This document shows, piece by piece, positions 35,862 through 44,179 of a stretch of DNA of 64,000 bases. Origin of the DNA: Chloroflexota bacterium (lineage in GTDB: Bacteria > Chloroflexota > Anaerolineae > Anaerolineales > Anaerolineaceae). The translations under genes were made by a program, and so were the position numbers. The notes beneath the pieces were generated by a model that saw only the letters and a program-made list of their open reading frames with translations, was not told the origin of the DNA and searched no databases. Location of the stretch: the NCBI GenBank assembly GCA_029548365.1, contig JAKPNN010000019.1:1-64000 (forward strand), read 5' to 3'. The first letter of the stretch is position 1, and every line of letters begins with the position of its first letter.

Positions 35862-36809
35862 TTAACCTCCAATTTTTAACATTGATTTCGCGGATGAGAA
35901 CCCCTTTTCAAAGTGGTGTCGCATCGGCTTGTTGAAGATAGTGGTGCGTATCACTTCCAATAGCGCGTCATCGCCCGCCTGCAGGGCAGGTTGCAGGGAG
36001 ATCTCTGCATTGTTCCCCAAACAGGGGCGCAGCATCCCATCGCTCATCACCCTGATGCGGTTGCATTCCGAGCAAAAGCTGTGTGAGATGGGACTGATAA
36101 AGCCAACGCGTCCCTGGTGACCGGCGATTTTGTAATCGCGGGAGGGCTGACCTGAATAACTGGGCGCCACGGGTTGTAAATAAGGGCGGGCAGCGATCAG
36201 TTCGTCGTTGTTGATGCGCAGGCTTTCATCCTGCCCGAGAACACCAACCGGCATCAGTTCGATCATCCGCACGTCAAGTGGATTGTCCCTGGTGAGAGCG
36301 ATAAAATCGTCCACCTCATCATCGTTGATCCCGCGCACCAGCACCACGTTGATCTTGATCGGTAAAAGACCCTCGTTAACAGCCGCGTCGATGCCTTCGA
36401 AGACGTTCTTGAGCTCACCACCGGTGATTTGTCGATACCGATCTTCGCACAAGGAATCCAGGCTGATGTTAATCCGTTTTAACCCCGCTTTTTTCAAGCC
36501 CTCGGCATGTTCTGCCAAATATTGTGCGTTGGTGGTCATTGTCAGATCGATAAGTTCTTCCATCTGACCCAAACCGCCGACGATGTCGAGAATATCTTTG
36601 CGCAGCAGGGGCTCACCACCGGTGACGCGGATGCGCCGGATACCCAGATCGACACACGCCCTGGCGATGCGCAGGAAGTCCGCGCAGGAAAGCTCGGCTG
36701 CTTTGGGGCAGATACCCTCATCGGCGCGGCAATACACGCAGCGCAGCGTGCAGCGCTCTGTCACTGAAAGGCGTAAATAATTGATATCTCGGCTATATTG
36801 GTCAATCAT
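35862..36809 (-). CDS. moaA: GTP 3',8-cyclase
   Basis: A radical SAM enzyme for the first step of molybdopterin synthesis, 315 residues. The N-terminal cluster motif is CTLRCVYC (C-x3-C-x2-C). VTGGEPLLRKDI contacts SAM. The C-terminal second-cluster region SFCSECNRIRVMSDGMLRPCLG gives the CxxC...C ligands that bind GTP. It lacks the usual C-terminal GG tail in perfect form but ends in KIGG. The start overlaps the moaC stop (ATGA). Confidence 0.94.
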   Translation of the reverse strand: MIDQYSRDINYLRLSVTERCTLRCVYCRADEGICPKAAELSCADFLRIARACVDLGIRRIRVTGGEPLLRKDILDIVGGLGQMEELIDLTMTTNAQYLAEHAEGLKKAGLKRINISLDSLCEDRYRQITGGELKNVFEGIDAAVNEGLLPIKINVVLVRGINDDEVDDFIALTRDNPLDVRMIELMPVGVLGQDESLRINNDELIAARPYLQPVAPSYSGQPSRDYKIAGHQGRVGFISPISHSFCSECNRIRVMSDGMLRPCLGNNAEISLQPALQAGDDALLEVIRTTIFNKPMRHHFEKGFSSAKSMLKIGG

Positions 36810-37288
36810 GTCAGGGGTGATCCTTTTTCATAGTCGCCGGACAGCCCGCCGCTTTTTTTAAGCAATCCAATCTTGACAATCTCCATGCCACGGTCAACCG
36901 CTTTGCACATGTCGTAAATTGTCAGGGCAGCCAGGCTGGCTGCGCACAGCGCTTCCATTTCAACACCGGTGCTGTGATGGCACGCAGCCCGGGCGGTGAT
37001 TTTGATAGTATCCGATCCTTCAGGTTCAAACTCCACGCTGATGTGGGTCAATGCAATCGGGTGGCACAGCGGAATCAACTCAGCGGTGCGCTTGGCAGCC
37101 ATTATGCCGGCAATGCGCGCACAGGCAAGCACGTCACCCTTGGGCGCAGACCCGTCGATGATCATTTCAAGCGTGCTGGCTTTCATTTTAATCGCCGCGC
37201 AGGCTTCAGCAGTCCTGAGGTTGGCTGGCTTGTGGCTGATATCAACCATGGAAGCTTCACCGTGTGGGTTCAGGTGGGTTAATGCCAT
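36806..37288 (-). CDS. moaC: Cyclic pyranopterin monophosphate synthase
   Basis: Converts the MoaA product to cPMP; 160 residues as usual. LIPLCHPIALTHISVEFEP has the conserved CHP, and GVEMEALCAASLAALTIYDMCKAVDRGM is the other signature, with KSGGLSG near the end. The ATG at 37288 overlaps the end of the upstream moeA-PBP gene by 10 nt. Confidence 0.95.
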   Translation of the reverse strand: MALTHLNPHGEASMVDISHKPANLRTAEACAAIKMKASTLEMIIDGSAPKGDVLACARIAGIMAAKRTAELIPLCHPIALTHISVEFEPEGSDTIKITARAACHHSTGVEMEALCAASLAALTIYDMCKAVDRGMEIVKIGLLKKSGGLSGDYEKGSPLT

Positions 37289-39198
37289 TTGATGATCCTT
37301 CCAGGATGGGTCAGGGTGTATCCGCCTAGTTTTTCCAGACGGGTGGCAAAGGCCTGGCTTTGCAAGATTTCCAGGAATTGCTGGACCGTCTCCAGTTCCA
37401 GCGCCTCTTCGGCGATTAACAGGTCATACTGTTCATCGGCTACCGGGATAAAGTCCAGGTCGTAAATCCTGGCTGCAGCGAGGATGCCCAGACCTGCATC
37501 GGCGGTACCGGCTGCGATGGCTGCGGCGACGGCGGTGTGGGTGAATTCTTCGCGATTATAGCCGCGCAGGCTGGCGAGATTTATCCCAACCTGCCCGGCA
37601 AGGTGATCAAAGAGGATGCGTGTGCCGCTGCCCTTCTGGCGGTTAACGAATTCGAGTTCTGCGATGTCAGCAAATCCCCGAATGTTTTTCGGGTTACCTC
37701 CGGCTACCATCAGCCCCTGAGTGCGCTGCACACATTCAACCAGAACAACGCCGCCCTGGGGGAAGTATTTTTGCACATAGGGGATATTGTAGGTGCCGCT
37801 GTCTTCATCCAGCAGGTGAATGCCGCCCAGGTGTGCCTCTGAACGCCGCAGCGCCATGATGCCGCCCATGCTGCCCACATGCGATGAACCCACCAGGCTG
37901 CCCGGCCAGCGGTGCCGCATCAGGTCAGCGACCTCATCCAGCAAGGGGTCATGGCTGCCGGTGACCACCAGCATCGAGTGGATCTCTTCCATGCTGTGGG
38001 TCAGTCTGACCTGCACGCTTTCACCGGCTTCATAACCTTCGCGCTCCTGCGGGATATCGATGATCCCGTCAGCTTTCACAAAGGAGCTCACCACGCCGGC
38101 TCCCCTGCTGAGCGGCACAGCCACGAGTTTTCCGCTCACCAAGCCTAACCGGGTGCGGATAAACTCTCTGTATTTTAAGGAGGAGTTCAGGCGGCGGGAT
38201 AGCACGGCTTCAACGATTGCGGGCGTTTCAGTGCGCTGTTTTGTCAATGCATTGAGGACGGGTTTGAACACCAATTCCATCACTATGATGCCAGAAACGG
38301 GATACCCGGGCAGTCCGATCACCGGGATGACGCCATCCTTGTGGGGAGCTTTGACCATGCCCAGGACTGCGGGTTTGCCCGGTTTGATCCCAACCCCATG
38401 CAGGACAACCTCGCCCACACTGCGGATAGCAGCGGCTGTGAAATCTTCGCGCCCGGCTGAAGAACCGGCATTGATGATGACGCCATCACATTCGCCAGAG
38501 GCAATTTCAAGCACTCGGTGGAGCTCTTCAGGCTTGTCAGCAGCGATGGGATACACTTTTGGCGTGTAACCCCAATCACTGAGCATGCCACTGAAGATTG
38601 TTGAGTTGAATTCGATGACCTCGCCTTCCGCCGGGTTGTCGGTGGGCAGCACGATCTCATCCCCGGTGGGGATGATCCCGATGACGGGCTTTTTCAAGAC
38701 TTCAATTTGCAGTATGCCGCCAGCCAGCATGGCGCCCATTCCCGCGGGGGTGATGATGGTAAAGGAGGGCAGGATCATGTCGCCAGCGCTGATATCCTCG
38801 CCGATCTGCCGGATATGCTGCCAGGGCGTTGCTGCAGAATAAAGGATGATGGTATCACCCTCTTCCACCACGTCTTCCACCATGATCACGGAGTCGCAGC
38901 CTGCTGGCAAGGGATCGCCGGTATCCACCCAGGTAAAATCTGAGGATTTCAACCTCACGGGTGTTGTTTCAGTGGCGCCGAAGGTGATGCGCGCGTCCAG
39001 GGCGATGCCGTCCATGGCGCAGGCATTATAGTGCGGTGCGCAGATGCGTGCGTAGACCGCACGGGCAGTCACTCGACCCAGCGCATCCTGGGTTGAGATG
39101 CGCTCGTCGCCCAGGTTCAGCCCCTGCGCACTGAGCGCGTCGAGGTAGATTTTTACAGCTTCATCCAGGGGTGTATTGGTCAGGTATTGATAGGACAT
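37279..39198 (-). CDS. MoeA-like protein fused to a periplasmic-binding-protein-like domain
   Basis: A 639-residue fusion. Residues about 1-405 are a MoeA molybdopterin molybdotransferase: CAMDGIALDA, VDTGDPLPAGCDSVIMVED, GIIPTGDEI and VIGLPGYPVSG. Residues about 410-639 form a PBP-like domain (SHDPLLDEVADLMRHRW, GGNPKNIRGFADIAELEFVNRQKGSGTRILFD) with no signal peptide, so it is cytoplasmic. Such fusions occur in archaea and anaerobic bacteria; the extra domain may sense oxyanion or cofactor. A paralogous plain MoeA is directly upstream. An AGGAGATAAC ribosome binding site precedes the ATG. Confidence 0.9.
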   Translation of the reverse strand: MSYQYLTNTPLDEAVKIYLDALSAQGLNLGDERISTQDALGRVTARAVYARICAPHYNACAMDGIALDARITFGATETTPVRLKSSDFTWVDTGDPLPAGCDSVIMVEDVVEEGDTIILYSAATPWQHIRQIGEDISAGDMILPSFTIITPAGMGAMLAGGILQIEVLKKPVIGIIPTGDEIVLPTDNPAEGEVIEFNSTIFSGMLSDWGYTPKVYPIAADKPEELHRVLEIASGECDGVIINAGSSAGREDFTAAAIRSVGEVVLHGVGIKPGKPAVLGMVKAPHKDGVIPVIGLPGYPVSGIIVMELVFKPVLNALTKQRTETPAIVEAVLSRRLNSSLKYREFIRTRLGLVSGKLVAVPLSRGAGVVSSFVKADGIIDIPQEREGYEAGESVQVRLTHSMEEIHSMLVVTGSHDPLLDEVADLMRHRWPGSLVGSSHVGSMGGIMALRRSEAHLGGIHLLDEDSGTYNIPYVQKYFPQGGVVLVECVQRTQGLMVAGGNPKNIRGFADIAELEFVNRQKGSGTRILFDHLAGQVGINLASLRGYNREEFTHTAVAAAIAAGTADAGLGILAAARIYDLDFIPVADEQYDLLIAEEALELETVQQFLEILQSQAFATRLEKLGGYTLTHPGRIIKWH

Positions 39199-39207
39199 TG
39201 TTATCTC

Positions 39208-40410
39208 CTAAAATAGGTTCACTTCAACACGTTCGTTTTTTTGCAGACCCTCTTTGTCGCGAGGGATGCGAATATAACCGTCGGTGTTTGCTAGTGTGGT
39301 GATCAGCCCGGATTTACCAATTACCGGGTGTGCTTGCCCATCCTTTATTTTTACGGGCAACAGGTCTTCGCGTCCGTGGTTGCTCGGCACCGCGCGTGCT
39401 ATCGGCAACACCAGGCGAACTTCTCCTGTTGATCCGCTCATCATGGTCTGCAGGAGGGGTTTAACAAGTGCCAGGAACATAAAAAATGCGGCTACTGGGT
39501 TACCGGGCAAGCCAAATACGGGTTTTTCCTCGATGGCGCCCACGAGCGTCGGTTTTCCGGGTTTGGCTGCTACGCCATGTATCAGCAGAGTTCCCAGCTC
39601 CGAGACCAGTTCGGGCAATGCATCTTGAATGCCGACGGAGGTGCCGCCGGTGACGATCAAACCGTCGCAAGTTTTTAAGGCTGTAAGCATCCTTTCCCGG
39701 ATGACGGGTTTATCATCCTTGCAGATACCAAAGGCATGCGCCTGTGCGCCGCATTTATCTAAGGCTGCCTGCAGCAGGGGCTCATTCACATCGCGAATTT
39801 GTCCCATCCTGATGGGCTCGCCGGGTTTTACCAGCTCGTCGCCGGTAGAAATTAATCCGATTACCGGTGCCCGGTATACGGTCACCTGGGTGAACCCCAG
39901 CGCGGCCAGGGTGCCAACATCTGCGACATCGATTTTCTTTCCCTGTTGATAGATAACCTGACCTGGTTTGAGGTCGTCGCCCTTGAAGATCAGGTTGGCG
40001 CCCGGGGCAACAGGCTTGATTACGCCGATGGTGCCATCACCGTAATCTTCGGCATGTTCGAGCATGACCATTGCGTCTGCACCAGCCGGCAGTTCACCGC
40101 CCGTTGGCACAGAGGCGCATTCGCCCCGTCGCAGAGTTAATTGGCTGTGCTCACCCATCGCCGATTGCCCAACAACATTTAATATCGCCGGTATGCTTTC
40201 CGAGCTGCCAAACGCATCGGCGCTGATCAAGGCATAGCCGTCCACGGTAGAGCGGTTGAAATTCGGAACGAATTCGTTTGCCAATAAATCCTGGTACAGC
40301 CTCCTGCTTAAGGCTGCCTCCAGGGGTACATTTTCACCGGGCGCACGTAAATGACCAAAACGGTCGCTTATGATCTGGTTGACCTGTGCCAGCGTTTTTA
40401 CTTCCAGCAT
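39208..40410 (-). CDS. moeA: Molybdopterin molybdenumtransferase
   Basis: Inserts molybdate or tungstate into adenylylated molybdopterin; 400 residues. FNRSTVDGYALI, VPTGGELPAGADAMVMLEHAE, GLISTGDELV and VFGLPGNPVAAFFMF are the MoeA hallmarks, and the C-terminal domain IV is complete. It is the first gene of the minus-strand cofactor run and has its own promoter-like sequence. Two MoeA proteins side by side suggest separate molybdenum and tungsten functions, as proposed for archaea. Confidence 0.93.
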   Translation of the reverse strand: MLEVKTLAQVNQIISDRFGHLRAPGENVPLEAALSRRLYQDLLANEFVPNFNRSTVDGYALISADAFGSSESIPAILNVVGQSAMGEHSQLTLRRGECASVPTGGELPAGADAMVMLEHAEDYGDGTIGVIKPVAPGANLIFKGDDLKPGQVIYQQGKKIDVADVGTLAALGFTQVTVYRAPVIGLISTGDELVKPGEPIRMGQIRDVNEPLLQAALDKCGAQAHAFGICKDDKPVIRERMLTALKTCDGLIVTGGTSVGIQDALPELVSELGTLLIHGVAAKPGKPTLVGAIEEKPVFGLPGNPVAAFFMFLALVKPLLQTMMSGSTGEVRLVLPIARAVPSNHGREDLLPVKIKDGQAHPVIGKSGLITTLANTDGYIRIPRDKEGLQKNERVEVNLF

Positions 40411-40456
40411 CTTTGATAAGCTTTCACCAACTTATTGTTAAAGGTTGAGTATGGGG

Positions 40457-40486
40457 ATTATAGCTTTAATCGATCTGTAAAGCCAA
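40457..40486 (-). promoter_or_regulatory. Candidate moeA promoter
   Basis: On the minus strand TTGGCT (40481-40486) and a perfect TATAAT (40457-40462) are spaced by 18 nt, giving a ~40 nt leader. It overlaps a weaker plus-strand promoter-like pair (TTGTTA at 40435, TATAGC at 40459). Confidence 0.5.
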
Positions 40487-40624
40487 GGGAGCTTTGTTAC
40501 AAGCCTTTACAGGAACCTGTCACTTCCTCCCTGGCGGGTTTTTGTGATTTGGGGTCTTGTTCTCCTGGGATTGATTGAGGTGGTTAACCCAAAAGCCGCT
40601 CGCACCTCGAGCGGCTTTCTTTTT
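40470..40624 (+). ncRNA. Candidate plus-strand small RNA with intrinsic terminator
   Basis: The segment ends in an 11 bp stem (AAAGCCGCTCG/CGAGCGGCTTT, 40592-40618) and a TTTTT run on the plus strand, although no plus-strand gene lies upstream for over 10 kb. Upstream, CTGTAAAG (40475-40482) pairs with CTTTACAG (40505-40512). CCAAGGGAG (40483-40491) can pair with CTCCCTGG (40527-40534), a crossing, pseudoknot-like arrangement. A weak promoter pair precedes it. There is no credible ribosome binding site or frame. The identity is unknown. Confidence 0.35.
40592..40624 (+). terminator. Strong intrinsic terminator not attached to a gene
   Basis: A perfect 11 bp GC-rich stem with a CACCT loop, followed by CTTTTT on the plus strand. 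On the minus strand only TTTT then GGG follows, so the plus orientation is favoured. Confidence 0.75.
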
Positions 40625-40625
40625 G

Positions 40626-40672
40626 GGCTGTAGCACCCTTATCGAAAACTATCGAGGAGGGGTGCTACAGCC
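40626..40672. other. 13 bp perfect hairpin
   Basis: GGCTGTAGCACCC (40626-40638) and GGGTGCTACAGCC (40660-40672) pair perfectly around a 21 nt loop. On the minus strand the 5' arm lies inside the 19-codon frame described next, whose stop codon is at the loop edge. Confidence 0.8.
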
Positions 40673-40698
40673 GTTGATAAGTAACTACTGTCTATCAT
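40639..40698 (-). CDS. Candidate 19-residue leader-type peptide
   Basis: MIDSSYLSTAVAPLLDSFR is preceded by a perfect AGGAGG (40708-40713) at 9 nt spacing. A TTGACA (40797-40802) with a partial -10 (TAATAC, 40775-40780) lies further upstream on the minus strand. Its codons overlap the 5' arm of the 13 bp hairpin, and the TAA is in the loop, so a terminating ribosome would block that hairpin. This is the arrangement of a regulatory uORF, but the first gene downstream is moeA, about 230 nt away with its own promoter. Confidence 0.35.
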   Translation of the reverse strand: MIDSSYLSTAVAPLLDSFR

Positions 40699-40863
40699 TG
40701 TACACCACCTCCTCTTTAGTGGGATTGCAGATCCTCAACCAGAACCTGCACGGTGCCGGTTGGCGATAAGGAAAGTATTACACAAACAAGCGGGTTTGTC
40801 AATCAAACTGAAGGGGAGTTCGTTCTCCGTGCGGAGTCTTATTAACGCTGATATTGATTCGGG

Positions 40864-40869
40864 TATAAT
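40864..40869 (+). promoter_or_regulatory. Candidate -10 box of the aldo/keto reductase gene
   Basis: A perfect TATAAT lies 34 nt before the ATG at 40903. The -35 is weak. GGAAAGG 7 nt before the ATG is the ribosome binding site. Confidence 0.4.
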
Positions 40870-40902
40870 CGAGTTGGAGAAACCATAACGGAAAGGTCAA
40901 TT

Positions 40903-42054
40903 ATGCAATTTAGAAAATTTGGTTCGTTGGGCTGGGATGTCTCCGCCTTAGGGTTTGGCGCCATGCGTTTGCCGATACTCGAGGGTGATAGCGGCAAAAT
41001 CGATGAGCTGCTGGCCACAGCGATGATACGGCGGGCTATCGACGCCGGTGTCAATTATATCGACACCGCCTGGGGTTACCATCGGGAACAGAGCGAGCGA
41101 TTTCTCGGTCGGGTATTGAAGGACGGTTACCGTGATCGGGTACGTTTGGCAACCAAGCTGCCCTCCTGGCTGATTGACACACCGGCGGATTTTGATCGCT
41201 TCCTGGAAGCCCAGCTTGAGCGGCTGGATGTTGACCACCTGGATGTGTATTTATTGCATTCGATGAATGCGCGTGAATGGGAGAAGTATCAAAAGCTGGA
41301 TGTCTTCTCCTGGGCGGAGAAAAAGATGGCTGAGGGCTTGTTTCATCATCTTGGTTTTTCGTTCCACGATAAATACGAAGTTTTCGAAAACATTGTCATG
41401 GGATATGACAACTGGGCAATGGCGCAGATCCAATATAACTATATCGATATCGATCACCAGGCAGGGATGAAGGGATTAAAGTTAGCTGCGGACCGGGGTA
41501 TGGCGGTGGTGGTGATGGAACCGCTACGCGGTGGACAGATTGCTGTAAACCCGCCGCCCTTACCGGTGGCAGAAATCTGGGCGCAGAGTGAGCGGGATTG
41601 GTCGCCTGTGGCCTGGGCGTTGAACTGGCTGTGGGATCAGCCCGAGGTGTCACTGGTGCTGAGTGGTATGTCTGCGATGGAACATGTGGAAGAAAACCTG
41701 CTATTGGCAGCAGATGCAGCGGTGGGAAAATTGACCGATGCAGACCATGCCTTGGTGAGCCAGGCGCGCGAAGCCTACGTTTCATTAAAGCCAATCCCCT
41801 GCACCCAATGTGAGTACTGCCTGCCCTGCCCAAGTGGTGTGAATATCCCGCACGTCTTCAGCATCTACAACGATGCCGTTGCTTTTGATGCCTGGGATTC
41901 TGGCTACAGAGCCTATGACCTTTTCACCAAACCTGAAGAGCGAGCTGATAACTGCATCGAATGTGGAGAGTGTGAAGCTGTCTGCCCGCAGAACATTGAG
42001 ATTATCGAATGGCTGGCGACCGCGCATCAGAAGTTGACCACACCTGAAGGTTAA
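40903..42054 (+). CDS. Aldo/keto reductase with C-terminal 4Fe-4S domain
   Basis: An NAD(P)H-dependent oxidoreductase of 383 residues. The AKR TIM barrel covers residues 1-~280, with GFGAMRLP, the catalytic DTAWGYH (Tyr) and a conserved Lys in TKLPSW. The C-terminal ~100 residues carry a first cysteine set, CTQCEYCLPCPSGVNIP, and a second, CIECGECEAVCPQNIEI, the latter typical of a ferredoxin-type cluster. Such proteins are common in anaerobes; the substrate is unknown. It precedes a DUF2085 gene by 20 nt. Confidence 0.9.
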   Translation: MQFRKFGSLGWDVSALGFGAMRLPILEGDSGKIDELLATAMIRRAIDAGVNYIDTAWGYHREQSERFLGRVLKDGYRDRVRLATKLPSWLIDTPADFDRFLEAQLERLDVDHLDVYLLHSMNAREWEKYQKLDVFSWAEKKMAEGLFHHLGFSFHDKYEVFENIVMGYDNWAMAQIQYNYIDIDHQAGMKGLKLAADRGMAVVVMEPLRGGQIAVNPPPLPVAEIWAQSERDWSPVAWALNWLWDQPEVSLVLSGMSAMEHVEENLLLAADAAVGKLTDADHALVSQAREAYVSLKPIPCTQCEYCLPCPSGVNIPHVFSIYNDAVAFDAWDSGYRAYDLFTKPEERADNCIECGECEAVCPQNIEIIEWLATAHQKLTTPEG

Positions 42055-42074
42055 GGAAGGAAGCATTCAGCAAA

Positions 42075-42890
42075 GTGACTGAAGAACAATTCCCTAAAGC
42101 CCCACGTCGGGCCTCTCCCTGGCGCTGGATTTTGATCGGTTTTGCTTTGGCGCTGACGATCACCTGGTTGGCGCTGACGCCCAGCGGCCTGTTGGGTAAA
42201 GCCCAGGCTGTAGGATATTCGGTTTGCCACCAGATGGATATACGCTCCTTTCACATCCATGAACGGTCGTTCCCATTGTGCGCCCGCTGCTCGGGCACAT
42301 TCCTGGGGGCGCTGCTGGGTATGCTGTTTCAGGCGGTTCAGGGTAAAAAAGGTAAGATGCCGTCTATCGGCGCCAGCTTGCTGTTTGCCCTGTTCGCTCT
42401 GGCCTGGGTGCTGGACGGAGTTAATTCCTTTGCCATGCTGACCCCGATTCTGCCGTCCCTGTATCAAACCCAGAATTGGACCCGCCTGGCCACCGGGATG
42501 GGGATGGGGTTGGCGTTAGCGGCTTTTCTATGGCCTGCCTTTGTTCAGACGATGTTCAGGCAGTGGCGGGATCAATCGCCAGTGAGTACCTGGCAGCAAA
42601 TGCTGCTTCTGGTTGTGCTGGCAGGTGCCCTGGCCGGACTGGTGTGGTTGGAAATTGCGTGGGTTTTATATCCACTGGCTTTGTTAAGCTCCTGCAGTGT
42701 GATCATGCTGTTGACCATGGTGTACAGTATGGTGTTAGTGATGATATTCAAACGCGAAAACACCTTTGACTGTTTGAGGGAGTTATTAATCCCGCTGGTC
42801 AGCGGTTATGTGATCGCGTTGACCCAGATTGGGGCTATCAGCGTGGTGCGGTTTTTAATGACTGGCACCTGGGGAGGCTTTACCTTATAA
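42075..42890 (+). CDS. DUF2085 integral membrane protein
   Basis: A 271-residue polytopic protein. The DUF2085 core is near the first helices: GYSVCHQMDIRSFHIHERSFPLCARCSGTFLGALLG, whose Cys and His residues may bind metal. About six or seven further helices follow. The function is unknown. The start is GTG at 42075, with AAGGAAGGAAG about 12 nt upstream. It is likely co-transcribed with the aldo/keto reductase. Confidence 0.8.
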   Translation: MTEEQFPKAPRRASPWRWILIGFALALTITWLALTPSGLLGKAQAVGYSVCHQMDIRSFHIHERSFPLCARCSGTFLGALLGMLFQAVQGKKGKMPSIGASLLFALFALAWVLDGVNSFAMLTPILPSLYQTQNWTRLATGMGMGLALAAFLWPAFVQTMFRQWRDQSPVSTWQQMLLLVVLAGALAGLVWLEIAWVLYPLALLSSCSVIMLLTMVYSMVLVMIFKRENTFDCLRELLIPLVSGYVIALTQIGAISVVRFLMTGTWGGFTL

Positions 42891-42938
42891 TCACTTCCCG
42901 TTATAATTGACGATTATCAATTATGAAAGCAGGTGAAG

Positions 42939-43493
42939 ATGGATGTCATTGCAGCTTTTGGGCTATCAGCCAGCGCTGGATTAAATGCTTATATCCCCTT
43001 ACTGGTGGTTTCGCTGCTGGCGAAATTTACCAATTTGATCAACCTCTCTGAAAGCTGGCGTGCGTTGGAGAGCTGGTGGATTATTGGTCTGTTGATCGTT
43101 CTGTCACTGGTGGAATTTCTTGTTGATAAAATTCCGGCGGTGAATCATATCAATGATATCATTCAGACTTTGTTTCGCCCGACTGCCGGGGCAATCCTGT
43201 TTGCGGCCAGCGCCAATGTGATTACAGAGGTTAACCCGATTCTCTCGATTGCGATAGGTCTGCTGGTGGCCGGAGGCGTGCATGCGGCGAAATCTGTGCT
43301 GGTTCGCCCGATAACCACGGTGACCACAGCCGGGGCCGGAGATGTGCCGGTCAGCATCCTGGAAGATGTGGCTGCCACCACGATCTCAGTTCTCTCGGTG
43401 GTGATCCCGATTCTTGTGGCGATTATTTTGGTGGTCTTTCTCATCGGGTTGATCTGGTGGATCGCCAACCAATCGATTGAAAAAACAACTTGA
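42939..43493 (+). CDS. DUF4126 family membrane protein
   Basis: About 184 residues with four or five hydrophobic segments. The N-terminal GLSASAGLNAYIPLLVVSLLAKF and the later GLLVAGGVHAAKSVLVRPITTVTTAG are typical of DUF4126, a family of unknown function. The ATG at 42939 has AGGTG 4 nt upstream; a GTG lies two codons before it. Confidence 0.78.
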   Translation: MDVIAAFGLSASAGLNAYIPLLVVSLLAKFTNLINLSESWRALESWWIIGLLIVLSLVEFLVDKIPAVNHINDIIQTLFRPTAGAILFAASANVITEVNPILSIAIGLLVAGGVHAAKSVLVRPITTVTTAGAGDVPVSILEDVAATTISVLSVVIPILVAIILVVFLIGLIWWIANQSIEKTT

Positions 43494-43565
43494 GCTGAAA
43501 AACCCTGACACAGGGTTTGTTTTCATTTATAATATAATAAATCATCAGATTGATAGGAGCTAATA

Positions 43566-43892
43566 ATGACAAATCAAGGATACGGTCAACCGCCCATTTA
43601 TCAACAGACATCTACAATGGCTGTGATCAGCCTGATTTCAGGTATTGCCAGCTTTTTTCTCCTTCCCCTGTTAGGGGCAATTCTGGCAATTATTCTGGGC
43701 TATTCAGCAAAGAAAGAAATTGCACAAAGCGGCGGCGCGGTCACCGGTGAAGGACTGGCCCGTTGGGGCTTGATATTGGGCTGGGTAAATATCGGGTTGA
43801 GTTTGATTGGGATTTGCCTGGGCATCCTGCTGGTTGCCGGCGTTATAACATTGCCCTTTTGCTTTATTCCATTTGCAAATGGTTTTAATTAA
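43566..43892 (+). CDS. DUF4190 domain membrane protein
   Basis: A 108-residue protein with a short Q/P/Y-rich N terminus (NQGYGQPPIYQQ) and two transmembrane helices. MAVISLISGIASFFLLPLLGAILAIILGYSAKKEI and GEGLARWGLILGWVNIGLSLI are the DUF4190 pattern. The function is unknown. A GGAGC ribosome binding site lies 6 nt upstream. The upstream spacer has CCCTG-ACA-CAGGG followed by TTTGTTTT, a possible terminator of the previous gene. Confidence 0.8.
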   Translation: MTNQGYGQPPIYQQTSTMAVISLISGIASFFLLPLLGAILAIILGYSAKKEIAQSGGAVTGEGLARWGLILGWVNIGLSLIGICLGILLVAGVITLPFCFIPFANGFN

Positions 43893-43937
43893 TCGGATGA
43901 CAGGGATTCATAACACTTTAACAATTTGGAGGTATCA

Positions 43938-44153
43938 ATGACAGAAGACATCAGCTACATCCCGGAACTCCCAGAGCTGGATAGCGCAGTTCCAGAAAAG
44001 AAAAGCAAAAAGACCCTGTGGATCATTCTTGCGGTCGTTGCAGTCCTGCTCATCTGCTGTTGTGTGGCAGTGGTGATTGCAATGGTTGCTGGATGGTTCA
44101 ATTTAGACGGGTTAGATTTTCTATCCCTGTTGCCCTTTGTGAGCTTCGTATAG
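43938..44153 (+). CDS. Small single-pass membrane protein
   Basis: About 71 residues: an acidic N-terminal part (ISYIPELPELDSAVPEKKSKK), one transmembrane helix containing ICCCCV-type cysteines, and a short C-terminal tail. No family is recognised. The ATG at 43938 is preceded by GGAGGTATCA, a good ribosome binding site. It follows the DUF4190 gene by 45 nt and may belong to the same transcript. Confidence 0.65.
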   Translation: MTEDISYIPELPELDSAVPEKKSKKTLWIILAVVAVLLICCCVAVVIAMVAGWFNLDGLDFLSLLPFVSFV

Positions 44154-44179
44154 GCTTAGGGAAACATCAGCACGCAGGA

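Noticed and set aside
40470-40540. Moco riboswitch in front of moeA
   Set aside because: The best minus-strand promoter lies downstream of this structured segment, so it would not be in the moeA leader. The fold also does not resemble the tupA leader.
40575-40769. A 64-codon plus-strand frame over the orphan hairpins
   Set aside because: It runs through both hairpins and the terminator and has no ribosome binding site.
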